The notes under the pieces were generated by a model that did no database searches, was not told where the DNA came from, and saw only the letters and a list, made by a program, of their open reading frames with translations. The position numbers were made by a program, and so were the translations under genes. Shown in pieces: positions 42,218-51,257 of a stretch of DNA of 64,000 nucleotides; position 1 is the first letter of the stretch, and each line of letters opens with the position of its first letter. Source of the stretch: JAOUEA01 sp963821935 (GTDB lineage Bacteria; Actinomycetota; UBA4738; HRBIN12). Where the stretch lies: positions 620,001-684,000 of the forward strand of contig CAWGFM010000005.1 in NCBI GenBank assembly GCA_963821935.1, written 5' to 3'.

Positions 42218-43044
42218 CCGACGGCGCCTTCCGTGGCCGAGCCGCCATCGTGACCGGGGCCTCGTCGGGCATCGGACGGGCGATCGCGAACCACCTGGCC
42301 CGCGAGGGTGCCGATCTCTGCCTGGTCGCAGCGCCGAACGCGGGCCGCGACCTGGATGAGGCGGCCGCGCAGATGACCGCCACCGGGGTGCGGGCCATCG
42401 CGCTCGCGGCGGATGTCGGCGATCCCGAGACCGCCGAGCGGGCGGTCGGCGACACACTCGAGGCGTTCGGACGCCTTGATCACCTCGCGTCCAACGCAGG
42501 GATCGCCTACTTCGACGAGGCATTGTCCGAGCCGCTCGAGCACTTCGATCACACGATGCACGTCAACGTGCGCGGCATGTACCTGATGACCCATGCCAGC
42601 GCCCGCGCCATGGCGGCGCACGAGGGCGGCACCATCGTGTGCACGGCATCCACGGCGTCGATCGCCGGAGAGGAACATCAGGTCGCGTACAACGCCTCGA
42701 AGGGCGCCGTCAGCCAACTCGCTCGCTCGCTGGCGATCGACCTGGCGCCCTACGGCATCCGCGTCAACGCGGTCGCCCCCGGGTGGGTGCGCACCCCCCT
42801 GACGACCGAGATCGTGGCCGACGGCGCCGAATGGGCGAAGCATCGTTCGCATATCCCGCTCGATCGCCCCGCCGAGCCCGACGAGATCGCCAACGTCGTG
42901 GCGTTCCTGCTGGGCGACGCATCCTCGTACGTGACCGGGTCGCTGATCGTCGCCGACGGCGGCATGACCGCCGGGTTCCGCTTCAGCGACTGGTCGGCCA
43001 CGGCGCAGCCGGTGGCTCCCCGGGAACGGAAGGGAGCATCGTGA
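42214..43044 (+). CDS. Short-chain dehydrogenase/reductase
   Basis: A 276-residue SDR with TGASSGIGRA at residues 14-23, NAG near 94-96 and the catalytic Tyr159-x3-Lys163. The C-terminal TGSLIVADGGMTAG is FabG-like, followed by a 25-residue extension. Its GTG overlaps the previous stop by 4 bases and its own stop overlaps the next GTG, so it is tightly coupled within the E1 operon. It probably interconverts a hydroxyl and keto group on a pathway intermediate. Confidence 0.88.
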   Translation: MTDGAFRGRAAIVTGASSGIGRAIANHLAREGADLCLVAAPNAGRDLDEAAAQMTATGVRAIALAADVGDPETAERAVGDTLEAFGRLDHLASNAGIAYFDEALSEPLEHFDHTMHVNVRGMYLMTHASARAMAAHEGGTIVCTASTASIAGEEHQVAYNASKGAVSQLARSLAIDLAPYGIRVNAVAPGWVRTPLTTEIVADGAEWAKHRSHIPLDRPAEPDEIANVVAFLLGDASSYVTGSLIVADGGMTAGFRFSDWSATAQPVAPRERKGAS

Positions 43045-43913
43045 CGATCGCGCTCGGGGTCGACACGCTCTGTTGGCACATGCGACTGGAGGCCGGCGCG
43101 ATCACGATGGAGCAGGTCCTGTCGCAGGCAGCGTCCTTGGACGCCCCGGTCATCGCGGTGAACCTGCACCACGTCCGGGATCGATCGACGGCACAGCTGA
43201 CCGAGCTCGCCGCGTTCGCGGCCTCCTTGGACATCCGACTGCTCGCGTCCGGAGACTTCGTCGGCTCGCCGCGACGGGGTGACGAACCTGCCGTCGGGGT
43301 CGGGCGCATCGAACGGTGGCTCGAAGGCGCCGTGGCACTGGGAAGTCCCACGTTGCGGCTGGCGTCGGGGTTCTACCGCGCCGACCTGGCGGCCCAACCG
43401 GAGCTGATCGAGCGCGAACGCGAGTACGTCACCGAGGTCCTCCGCCGCTCGTCCGACACCGCCTCGGCCGCAGGGGTGCGGCTGATCCTGGAGAACCACT
43501 CCGATTTCACGATCGACGAATATGCATGCATCGTGGCCGATGCGGGCGAGGAGACGGTGGGCGTGTTCCTGGATCTGATCAACCCGATCATGACCTTCGA
43601 CGACCCGCTCCGAGCGATCGCCACCTTGGCGCCACTCGCACGGAGCGGACACATCCGCGACTACGAGCTGATCTCGGTGCAGCAACCCGACGCCTACCAT
43701 CGTCGGGGGTTCGACGTCCGCTATCGCTACCCGGGAGAGGGCGCCGCCCCACTCAGGGCTTTGATCGAGGCACTCGCCACGTCGGTGGGTGATCGTCCGT
43801 ACGACCTGCTGGTGGAAGGGCTCGACAGCCGGGCCGAGGTGGACGATCAGGTCGAACGGCTGAGACCCGCGATGGCTGTCGTCCGTTCGTTGCTGCAGAG
43901 GGCGGCTGCGTGA
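43041..43913 (+). CDS. Sugar phosphate isomerase/epimerase-like TIM barrel
   Basis: A 290-residue xylose-isomerase-like TIM barrel (AP endonuclease 2 family). Probable metal ligands are the Glu in LILENHSDFTID near 154, Asp in GVFLDLINP near 180, the His in GHIRDYE near 206 and a Glu near the C terminus (LLVEGLDS). Members are keto-aldose isomerases, epimerases or IolE-type dehydratases. Overlaps both neighbours by 4 bases. With the Gfo genes nearby it recalls inositol-type catabolism, though no iolB or iolD gene is seen. Confidence 0.82.
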   Translation: MTIALGVDTLCWHMRLEAGAITMEQVLSQAASLDAPVIAVNLHHVRDRSTAQLTELAAFAASLDIRLLASGDFVGSPRRGDEPAVGVGRIERWLEGAVALGSPTLRLASGFYRADLAAQPELIEREREYVTEVLRRSSDTASAAGVRLILENHSDFTIDEYACIVADAGEETVGVFLDLINPIMTFDDPLRAIATLAPLARSGHIRDYELISVQQPDAYHRRGFDVRYRYPGEGAAPLRALIEALATSVGDRPYDLLVEGLDSRAEVDDQVERLRPAMAVVRSLLQRAAA

Positions 43914-44884
43914 GGGCCGTGGTCTTCACGGGTGCGGGCGGGAACGAGGTCGTCCAGGTGGTGCAACGCGACGATCCCACGATGGCCGACGATGAGGTGC
44001 TCGTCGCCGTGCCGGTCGCCGGCCTGAACCCGGCCGACCTGCAGCAGCGTGAAGGTCGCTATCCGGCGCCGGCTGGCGTCGTGCCGGACGTGCCGGGCCT
44101 CGAGGTCGCCGGCTCCGTGGTCGACGTGGGCGCTGCGGTGACCCGTTGGTCGCCGGGCGACCGGGTCTTCGGGCTGGTCGCGGGAGGTGGCCTGGCCTCG
44201 CGGGTCTCCGTACACGAGCAGAGTGTGACCAGGATCCCAGAGCATCTCGACGACCGGGAGGCAGCCGCCATCCCCGAGGTCTTCATCACCGCCCACGACG
44301 CGCTCACGACCCAGGGAGGGTTGCGAGCCGGCGAGACCGTGCTGGTGCATGGTGCCTCCGGAGCGGTGGGGTGCGCGGCCCTCCAGATCGCGCGTGGACT
44401 GGGTGCCGAGGTCATGGGCGTGGTTCGCAGCGAACGGGCGGCCGGGCTCGTGCGCTCACTCGGCGCCGAGCCGGTCGATGCCGCGACGTTCGCGGCGATC
44501 GTGCTCGAGCGCACCGACGACCGCGGCGTGGACGTGGTGCTCGAGCTGGTCGGCGCGTCCAACCTCCAGGGCGATCTCGACGTGCTCGCCCTGCGGGGAC
44601 GCATCGTGGTGGTCAGCATCGCGACCGGCTCGTCAGCGCAGGTCGACCTGCTCCGGCTGATGGTGCGCCGGGCCACCATCCGGGGCACGGTCCTGCGAGC
44701 GCGGCCTCTGGACGAGAAGGCTGCCGCGGTCGAAGCGTTCACCCGAGAGGCCGTCCCCTTGCTCGAAGAGGGACGCGCACGGCCGATCGTCGATTCCGTG
44801 TTCGCGGTCGACGACGTCGCCGACGCGTTCGATCGCCTCGCCGAACCGGGCAAGGAAGGGAAGGTGCTGGTGAGCTTCGCATGA
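43910..44884 (+). CDS. Quinone oxidoreductase-like medium-chain dehydrogenase
   Basis: A 324-residue MDR-superfamily NADPH oxidoreductase of the quinone oxidoreductase group, without zinc ligands. The N-terminal catalytic domain has VAGLNPADLQQREGRYP near 36-52. The cofactor motif VLVHGASGAVGCAALQIA lies near 144-161. It probably reduces or oxidises an enone or quinone-like intermediate. Start and stop overlap the neighbouring genes by 4 bases each, placing it inside the E1 operon. Confidence 0.87.
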   Translation: MRAVVFTGAGGNEVVQVVQRDDPTMADDEVLVAVPVAGLNPADLQQREGRYPAPAGVVPDVPGLEVAGSVVDVGAAVTRWSPGDRVFGLVAGGGLASRVSVHEQSVTRIPEHLDDREAAAIPEVFITAHDALTTQGGLRAGETVLVHGASGAVGCAALQIARGLGAEVMGVVRSERAAGLVRSLGAEPVDAATFAAIVLERTDDRGVDVVLELVGASNLQGDLDVLALRGRIVVVSIATGSSAQVDLLRLMVRRATIRGTVLRARPLDEKAAAVEAFTREAVPLLEEGRARPIVDSVFAVDDVADAFDRLAEPGKEGKVLVSFA

Positions 44885-45648
44885 GCGGGCGTGTGCAGGA
44901 CCGGGTCGCCGTGGTGACCGGTGCGGGCGCCGGCATCGGTCGAGCCACGGCGCTCCGGCTGGCCGAGGAGGGAGCCCATGTCGTGGTGACCTCCCGGACC
45001 CTGGCCAACGCCGAGGAGACGTGCGATCTGATCGAGGCGGCCGGCCTGCCTCGGCCGCCATCGAGAGGATTGGATGTCACCGATGCGGTTGGCATCGACG
45101 AGGTCGTGAAGGGGGTAGCTACCGAACACGGACGGATCGACGTCCTCGTCGCCAACGCCGGCGTCGAACTCACACACGCTCCCACCGTGGAGCAGACGCG
45201 GGACGAGGAGTGGGCGCACATCTTCGACGTAAACGTCGGCGGGATCTTCCGCCTGTGCCGGGCCGCGCTGCCCACCATGCGGGCAGGCGGGTCGATCGTC
45301 ACCGTGGGCTCGATCAACTCGTTGATCGCCTGGCCCGACGACGCGGCGTACACCGCCACCAAAGGGGCGGTGCTGCAGTTCACCCGTGCGCTGTCGCTGG
45401 AAACCGCGGAACGTGGGATCCGAGCCAACTGCGTCTGCCCCGGCGTCATCGATACCCCGCTGACGCGGTCGTTCCTGACCGGTGACGATGCGGCGGCGCT
45501 GGAGATCGAGTTCGCGGACACGTCGCCGATGCGGCGCATGGGCACACCCCGCGAGGTCGCCAACGCCATCCTGTTCCTGGCCTCGGACGAGGCGTCGTTC
45601 GTCACCGGCTCGGCGATGCTGGTCGACGGCGGCACGACCGCTCGATAG
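44881..45648 (+). CDS. Short-chain dehydrogenase/reductase
   Basis: A 255-residue SDR with TGAGAGIGRA at residues 13-22, NAG at 92-94, Ser144 and the catalytic Tyr157-x3-Lys161. A classical FabG-like member. It is the last gene of the IclR-E1 operon (ATGA overlap with the quinone oxidoreductase gene). A second SDR gene converges on it from the kinase operon 38 bases away. Confidence 0.88.
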   Translation: MSGRVQDRVAVVTGAGAGIGRATALRLAEEGAHVVVTSRTLANAEETCDLIEAAGLPRPPSRGLDVTDAVGIDEVVKGVATEHGRIDVLVANAGVELTHAPTVEQTRDEEWAHIFDVNVGGIFRLCRAALPTMRAGGSIVTVGSINSLIAWPDDAAYTATKGAVLQFTRALSLETAERGIRANCVCPGVIDTPLTRSFLTGDDAAALEIEFADTSPMRRMGTPREVANAILFLASDEASFVTGSAMLVDGGTTAR

Positions 45649-45686
45649 ACCGTCCGCGGTCGTGAGTGGTGCGGTCATACGCATCG

Positions 45687-46454
45687 CTACCAGAGGCCGC
45701 CCAGCGCGACCGTCAGTGCCTCGCCGTTGACTGCGGCCGCATCGTCGGTTGTGAGCCACGTGATGACGCGGGCCACCTCCTCGGGTTGCAGCACGGAGCC
45801 GCGCGGGTACTCGGCATCGTGCTCAGCCCACACGGCCTCCAGGGTGGTGCCGCGTTCCTCGGCCTCGCTCTGCACGTAGGCATCGGCCATGGCGGTCTTG
45901 ACCCACCCGGGCAGGACGGCGTTGCACGTGCCGCCGAACGAGCCGACGTCGTGCGCGACCGATCGCATCAATCCGAGCACCCCATGCTTCGATGCGCAGT
46001 ACGGCGACATCGACGCCGCCCCGATCTCTCCCGCGGTCGAGCTCACGATCACGATCCGCCCCCAGCCGGCCTCGCGCATCTGCCCGGCGCACGCCTTGGA
46101 GAGCAGGAACGGCGCGTCCAGGTTCACGGCCATGCTCATCCGCCAGTCTTCGACGGACTGATCCCAGATGGGCCGGTCGAGATCGGCGCCGCGACCGGCG
46201 CTGTTCACCAGGATCGACACCGGCCCGAGCCGCTCGTTGGTCCGGGCCAGGATCGACTCGCAGCCGGCGGGGTCTTCCAACGAGGCGGCGACGGTCTCGA
46301 CACCGGTCTCTTCGGCGAGCGTCTGCAATCGATCCTGCTCGCGTCCGGTGGCCATGACGCGAGCACCTCGCTGCGCGAGTAGCGCAGCGGTGGCCCGGCC
46401 GATCCCTGAGCTCGCGCCGGTCACCAGCGCGACACGTCCTTCCAGGTCGTTCAT
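45687..46454 (-). CDS. Short-chain dehydrogenase/reductase
   Basis: A 255-residue SDR with TGASSGIGRA at residues 12-21, NSAG at 84-87, Ser138/139 and the catalytic Tyr152-x3-Lys156. It ends the FGGY kinase-ADH-SDR operon, overlapping the ADH gene by 4 bases. Together with the ADH it offers two oxidation steps on the substrate brought in by the Ugp-like importer. Confidence 0.88.
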   Translation of the reverse strand: MNDLEGRVALVTGASSGIGRATAALLAQRGARVMATGREQDRLQTLAEETGVETVAASLEDPAGCESILARTNERLGPVSILVNSAGRGADLDRPIWDQSVEDWRMSMAVNLDAPFLLSKACAGQMREAGWGRIVIVSSTAGEIGAASMSPYCASKHGVLGLMRSVAHDVGSFGGTCNAVLPGWVKTAMADAYVQSEAEERGTTLEAVWAEHDAEYPRGSVLQPEEVARVITWLTTDDAAAVNGEALTVALGGLW

Positions 46455-47470
46455 GCCAGCTCCCTCTCCTGCACGCCTGCGCCACCGGTGCCCGGAACGA
46501 AGATCGTCTTCAGCACACGGAACTCCGATCGGCCGAGCAGCGCATCCTCCAGGTCATCGAACGAGCACCGGGCCGAGACCAGGTCTTCGAGCGGCAGCGA
46601 TCCCGACGCGATGATCTCGGCCGCCTCCGCGTAGCGCTCCCGACGTTGGTTGGGCGGCGCCCCGATCCACTCGCTGCCTACGAGCGCGATCTCCCGGTAG
46701 TGGATCGCGTTGACGTCGACGGGTGCGATCGGCCGGTCTCCGAATCCCGCGAACAGCACGACCCGGCCCCCTGTGGCGCAGGCCTCGATCGCCGCTGGGA
46801 CCAGGGCGGGGTCGCCGGCGCAGACGATCACCGCGCGCGGCGCCCCGTCGGCGCCGGCGCGAACGCGCTCGGGCCACCCCTGCGGCTCGAACGCGTCGGT
46901 GGCCCCGAATCGACGGGCCAGATCTCGGCGCTCCGACTGCGGCTCGACGGCCGTGACCCGAGCCCCGATGCGGCCGGCGACCGCGACCATCTGCAGACCC
47001 ATCGAGCCCGCCGCAACGACCACGACGTGATCGCCCGCCCGCACCTGTGCCTGATCGATCACCGCGTGCAGGCAGTCGGCGAGCGGTTCGAGGAACACGG
47101 CGCGTTCGACCGGCACATCGTCGGGCAGGGCGGTGGGGCCGCACGACCACTCGCCCGGTTCGACCGCGATCGTGGCGTACTCGGCGTAGCCGCCGTACGT
47201 GTCTCCGTAGACGCGTTGGCCCACCGCCCAGCCGTCCACGCCGGGGCCGAGCGCGGCGACACGCCCGACCCATTCGTGACCGGGGTTGAACGGGTACGTG
47301 CCGTCGTTCACCCCGACCCGGTACTTCCGTGCATCGGTGGCACATACACCGTTGGCCTCGATCTTCACCAGCAGCTCGCCCGGAGAAGCGGCCGGCGCCT
47401 CGACGTGCTCGACGCGGAGATCCTCGAGGCCGTGCAGGCGACAGGCACGCATCGACGCAGGTGCGCTCAC
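46451..47470 (-). CDS. Zinc-dependent alcohol (polyol) dehydrogenase
   Basis: A 339-residue MDR-superfamily dehydrogenase of the sorbitol dehydrogenase type. Catalytic zinc ligands are Cys43 and the His65-Glu66 pair (GHEWVG). The structural-zinc lobe with four cysteines is missing, leaving one Cys near 109, as in some polyol dehydrogenases. The cofactor motif VVVAAGSMGLQ lies near 149-159. Overlaps the kinase gene upstream and the SDR gene downstream by 4 bases each. Confidence 0.87.
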   Translation of the reverse strand: MSAPASMRACRLHGLEDLRVEHVEAPAASPGELLVKIEANGVCATDARKYRVGVNDGTYPFNPGHEWVGRVAALGPGVDGWAVGQRVYGDTYGGYAEYATIAVEPGEWSCGPTALPDDVPVERAVFLEPLADCLHAVIDQAQVRAGDHVVVVAAGSMGLQMVAVAGRIGARVTAVEPQSERRDLARRFGATDAFEPQGWPERVRAGADGAPRAVIVCAGDPALVPAAIEACATGGRVVLFAGFGDRPIAPVDVNAIHYREIALVGSEWIGAPPNQRRERYAEAAEIIASGSLPLEDLVSARCSFDDLEDALLGRSEFRVLKTIFVPGTGGAGVQERELA

Positions 47471-48798
47471 GAGGGCTCGTCCGGCCGGAGCGCACGCAGT
47501 GTCGAGGCGAGCGCGCCGTGCAGACCTCGGTACGGTTTGAGGAGTCGGACGTACGTCTCGTGCCGCCCGGCATCCGGCTCGATCCGCCGGGTCGCAAGAT
47601 CCGGCGACGGCTCGCCCAGCGCCTGGAAGGCTGACCGCGCGGCGCCGCCGGCGCCGGCTAGATCGGCGACCAGCATCGGTTCACCGACCGCATCGACGGT
47701 CGCCTGCATCCACGCAGCGTCGTGAACCCCACCCCCCGCAACGAGCCACGGACGCCGCTCCCCCTCCAGCGCGGCCAACCGGTCGGCGAGATCCGCGGCC
47801 GACAGCGCCACCGCGTCGATCATCGAGCGATAGAGCTCGGCCGCGGTGCTGGACGTCCTGAGCCCGATGAGGGCGCCGCGCGCATCCGGATCCCACACCG
47901 GCGCGCGTTCCCCATCGAGGGAGGGCAGCGCGAGCAGCCCCCCGGCACCCGGCGGGAGCGAGGCCGCCTCGCGCGCGATCGCCGCTCGTGCGTTCGGCGG
48001 GAACAGGCCCAGGCACCACGTGAGCGCCCGTCCCGCGGCCTGCGTCCAACCACCCACGAACCAGCCGTGTCCGGCGTGCGCCGATGCTCGCAGACCGTCC
48101 GGCGCCTGGTCGTCGTCCCGGACCGTGCCCACGATCAAGGTGCTGCCCAGGAGGATCCCCCGATCACCCCGCTCCCGCACACCGAGCGAGGCGAGGTCGA
48201 CGAACGTGTCGTAGGTCCCCACGGTGACCGGAGTGCCGGCGGCCAGGCCGAGCCTCGAGGCCGCTGTCCGGGTCAATCCCCCCGCCTGAGCGAACGGCTC
48301 CTCAACACCGGGCACACGCAGCCCGGGCCACCCGTCGGGCGCGAGCCGATCGGCGGCCGAGATCCGGTCGAGGACGGGTCTTCCTACCAGCGTCGACACC
48401 AGGAAGCCGCACACATCCGTCAGCCACGTCGCGCGCTCGACCAAACCGGGATCATCCGCTGCCCATCGTCGGAAGGGCGCGGCATCGTCGTGCGGGAACA
48501 GCGGGGCCGCCGCCAGTGGCTGCAACGCATCATCGAGCAGGACCGGCGCGGGCCCCAGCGCCGCGACCCCGATCGCGTCGATCGATGCCACGCCGGCCTC
48601 GGTGATCGCATCGCGGGCGGCCGCCGTCATCTCGTCGATCCACCGGGCGGGATCGTGCTCGAGCCCCCCGGGCGTGGCGCGAACGTCGCGACACTCGGCA
48701 CGCCCGCGGCCCACCACGTGTCCGTCTCCCGTCATGACGGCCGCCCGGGCTCCGCTGAGACCCTGGTCGATGCCGAGGACGACGGAACCGGCGTTCAC
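47467..48798 (-). CDS. FGGY-family carbohydrate kinase (xylulokinase-like)
   Basis: A 443-residue FGGY kinase, phosphorylating a ketose or polyol with ATP. The N-terminal phosphate loop reads GIDQGLSGARA (the usual GIDxGTTxx, with Leu-Ser for Thr-Thr). The domain-2 segment LALPSLDGERAPVWDPDARG near 295-314 and the C-terminal adenosine motif LVAGGGVHDAAWMQ near 354-367 are present. The GTG at 48798 is 6 bases after TACGCT, so the message is leaderless. It leads the kinase-ADH-SDR operon, divergent from the Ugp-like importer, under tandem ACTGGTAT boxes. Confidence 0.87.
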   Translation of the reverse strand: MNAGSVVLGIDQGLSGARAAVMTGDGHVVGRGRAECRDVRATPGGLEHDPARWIDEMTAAARDAITEAGVASIDAIGVAALGPAPVLLDDALQPLAAAPLFPHDDAAPFRRWAADDPGLVERATWLTDVCGFLVSTLVGRPVLDRISAADRLAPDGWPGLRVPGVEEPFAQAGGLTRTAASRLGLAAGTPVTVGTYDTFVDLASLGVRERGDRGILLGSTLIVGTVRDDDQAPDGLRASAHAGHGWFVGGWTQAAGRALTWCLGLFPPNARAAIAREAASLPPGAGGLLALPSLDGERAPVWDPDARGALIGLRTSSTAAELYRSMIDAVALSAADLADRLAALEGERRPWLVAGGGVHDAAWMQATVDAVGEPMLVADLAGAGGAARSAFQALGEPSPDLATRRIEPDAGRHETYVRLLKPYRGLHGALASTLRALRPDEPS

Positions 48799-48804
48799 AT
48801 CGCA

Positions 48805-48850
48805 AGCGTACGTGAGCGACCTCTCGCCTACATACCAGTTCGATACCAGT
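48805..48850 (-). promoter_or_regulatory. Promoter and tandem operator of the kinase operon
   Basis: On the minus strand: ACTGGTAT (48850-48843), ACTGGTAT (48839-48832, starting 11 bases later), exactly 21 bases, then the -10 TACGCT (48810-48805), 6 bases before GTG 48798. The geometry is the same as at the cupin operon 18 kb away. Confidence 0.7.
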
Positions 48851-48902
48851 CGACCGACGATCCTCACGCCCTCGTCACGACCGCGGTCCAACCCCATCGG
48901 GT

Positions 48903-48931
48903 TTGACCGTTCAACATCGCCAACATACGTT
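48903..48931 (+). promoter_or_regulatory. Promoter of the Ugp-like ABC operon
   Basis: TTGACC (-35, 48903-48908) and TACGTT (-10, 48926-48931) with a 17-base spacer. The start would be about 40 bases before GTG 48977, leaving space for the ribosome-binding site. The tandem operator of the divergent kinase gene lies about 55-70 bases upstream of the -35 and could act on both promoters. Confidence 0.6.
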
Positions 48932-48976
48932 TCACGAAGTCGCGCCCGAGGTACACGGTGGCCGAAGGGGGGCGCT

Positions 48977-50296
48977 GTGGCTGGACCACCAACTCGACGA
49001 CGTGCAGACGGAGTACCTCGGCGCGTGCTCGCGCCCTTGGCGGCGATCGTCGTCGCCGCATCGCTCCTGGTCGCATGCAGCGACGATGGTGGGCCCCGAA
49101 CGATCACCTGGTACATCAACCCCGACCCACCGGCCCCTGCGGACTTCAAGGGGGGCTTCGGCCAAGCCGGCATCGCCGAACGGTGCAGCACCGACGAGTA
49201 CGACATCGAGGTGCAGTTGCTCCCGACCAGCGCCACCGAGCAACGGGTGCAGCTGCTGCGCAGGCTCGCGGCCGAAGACACCTCGATCGACCTCATGAGC
49301 CTGGATCCGGTGTTCACCGCCGAGTTCGCATCGGCGGGCTACCTGCTGCCGTTCACCCAGGACGTGACCGACGCCGCTTCCGAGGACGTCTTGGAAGGCG
49401 CGATCCAGGGGGCCTCGTGGGAGGACAAGCTGGTGGTCGCGCCACTGTGGGCCAACACCCAGGTGCTGTGGTACCGCAAGTCCATGGCCGAGGCGGCCGG
49501 GCTCGACATGAGCCAACCCGTGACCTGGGAGCAGATCATCGATGCCGCCGCTGACCAGGGTGGCCAGGTGGGCGTCCAGGCGAACAAGTACGAGGGCTAC
49601 GTGGTGTGGATCAACGCGCTCATCACCGGCGCCGGCGGCAATATCCTCACCGAAACGCAGGCCGGGAGTGAGGCATCGGTGGACATCGCGTCGGACGCCG
49701 GTGTCGCAGCCGCCGAGGTCATCGAGCAGCTCGCCGGCTCACCTGCCGCCCAGCCCGATCTGTCGGTTTCCAACGAGGGCACGGTGCTCCCACCGCTCGC
49801 CGACCCTGGTGGCTTCATGGTGAATTGGACCTTCGCGTACAACACGATCAAGCCGGACCAGGAGACCTTCGACGATCTCGGATGGGCCAGGTACCCGGCG
49901 ACGGTCGAAGGGGAAGAATCGCGGCCACCGATCGGTGGGATCAACATCGGCGTGAGCGCATTCACGGACGACCCCGATCTGGCGTTCGATGCCGTCCAGT
50001 GCCTCACGTCGCAGGAGAACCAGGTCCAGTACGCCGTCGAGACCGGCAACATGCCGGCTCGCCAGGCGGCGTACGAGGACGCGGCTCTCACCGACCAGTT
50101 CCCGGCCGACCTGCTGCAGCTCTATCAGGACAGCATGGAAACCGCTGGTCCGCGCCCCGCATCGCCGTACTGGAGCACCGTCGTCGACGCCACGCTCAGC
50201 CAGTGGCATCCGGCCGACTCGGTGGATCCGGGATCGACCCCCCAGGACTCCGCGTCGTTGATCGACAAAGCCCTCCATGGCGACGCGCTGATCTGA
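48977..50296 (+). CDS. Sugar-type extracellular solute-binding lipoprotein
   Basis: A 439-residue family 1 solute-binding protein. The N terminus is basic, followed by a hydrophobic stretch and the lipobox LLVAC (Cys near 34), so it is a lipoprotein. Mature-domain features such as ITWYINPDPP and a C-terminal helical half match maltose/glycerol-3-phosphate-type binders. The GTG at 48977 follows GGGGGGCG; a later GTG near 49028 is possible. First gene of the binding protein-permease-permease-ATPase operon. Confidence 0.85.
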   Translation: MAGPPTRRRADGVPRRVLAPLAAIVVAASLLVACSDDGGPRTITWYINPDPPAPADFKGGFGQAGIAERCSTDEYDIEVQLLPTSATEQRVQLLRRLAAEDTSIDLMSLDPVFTAEFASAGYLLPFTQDVTDAASEDVLEGAIQGASWEDKLVVAPLWANTQVLWYRKSMAEAAGLDMSQPVTWEQIIDAAADQGGQVGVQANKYEGYVVWINALITGAGGNILTETQAGSEASVDIASDAGVAAAEVIEQLAGSPAAQPDLSVSNEGTVLPPLADPGGFMVNWTFAYNTIKPDQETFDDLGWARYPATVEGEESRPPIGGINIGVSAFTDDPDLAFDAVQCLTSQENQVQYAVETGNMPARQAAYEDAALTDQFPADLLQLYQDSMETAGPRPASPYWSTVVDATLSQWHPADSVDPGSTPQDSASLIDKALHGDALI

Positions 50297-50324
50297 TGAG
50301 CTGACCGATGAGGAGGCCACGGCC

Positions 50325-51257
50325 ATGAGCTCGGCGACTGCGACCGCCCCACGCACGGCGGCGCGGGAGCGCTCGGAGCGCTCCCGGGACGAGAACCGCC
50401 TGGGTCGTCGCCTCGTGGCGCCCGCCGTCGTGGTGATGCTGCTCGTGACCGCCTACCCCATGCTGCGTGCGCTCTACCTGTCGCTGTTCCAGTACCGGCT
50501 TACGGCGCCGGACGACCGGGAGTTCGTGGGTCTGGCCAACTACGCCACGGTGCTCACCGACGGACTGTGGTGGCGCGACGTCGGCAACACCGTGTTCATC
50601 ATGGTGCTGACGGTCGCCGTGGAATTGGTGATCGGGTTCGCGTTCGCGATGGTGATGCATCGCATCATCTTCGGGCGCGGGGTGATCCGCACGTCGATCC
50701 TGATCCCCTACGGCATCATCACGGTGGTCTCGGCTTTCTCCTGGCAGTTCGCGTTCAGCCTCAACAACGGGTACGTGAACGGATGGTTGCCCTTCGTGGG
50801 CGATGACTTCAACTGGTTCGGCAGTCACTGGCCGGCCATGTTCGCCATCTGCGTCTCGGAGATCTGGAAGACCACCCCGTTCATGTCCTTGCTGCTGCTC
50901 GCCGGACTGGCACAGATCCCGGAGGACACGATCGAAGCGGCCAAGGTCGACGGCGCCACCTGGTGGCAGCGCCTGTACAAGGTGATCCTGCCCAACATGA
51001 AGGCCGCGATCATGGTGGCCGTGCTGTTCCGGGCGCTCGACGCGTTCCGCATCTTCGACAACATCTACATCATGACCAGGGGAGCCCAGGACACCGAATC
51101 GGCATCGTTCCTGACCTACCGGCAGATCATCACGCAGTTCGAGCTGGGCATGGGCTCGGCGCTGTCCGTCCTGCTGTTCCTGTCGGTGCTGGCCATCGCG
51201 TTCCTGCTCGTGAAGCTCTTCGGCGTCGACCTCGCTGCCGCCAGGGGTGAGCGATGA
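50325..51257 (+). CDS. Sugar ABC transporter permease (UgpA/MalF-like)
   Basis: A 310-residue permease with six or seven transmembrane helices after a charged N-terminal tail. The ATPase-coupling loop EDTIEAAKVDGATWWQRLY lies near residues 202-220. It is the inner-membrane partner of the following permease, with a 4-base overlap. An AGGAGG site about 10 bases before the ATG drives translation. Confidence 0.92.
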   Translation: MSSATATAPRTAARERSERSRDENRLGRRLVAPAVVVMLLVTAYPMLRALYLSLFQYRLTAPDDREFVGLANYATVLTDGLWWRDVGNTVFIMVLTVAVELVIGFAFAMVMHRIIFGRGVIRTSILIPYGIITVVSAFSWQFAFSLNNGYVNGWLPFVGDDFNWFGSHWPAMFAICVSEIWKTTPFMSLLLLAGLAQIPEDTIEAAKVDGATWWQRLYKVILPNMKAAIMVAVLFRALDAFRIFDNIYIMTRGAQDTESASFLTYRQIITQFELGMGSALSVLLFLSVLAIAFLLVKLFGVDLAAARGER

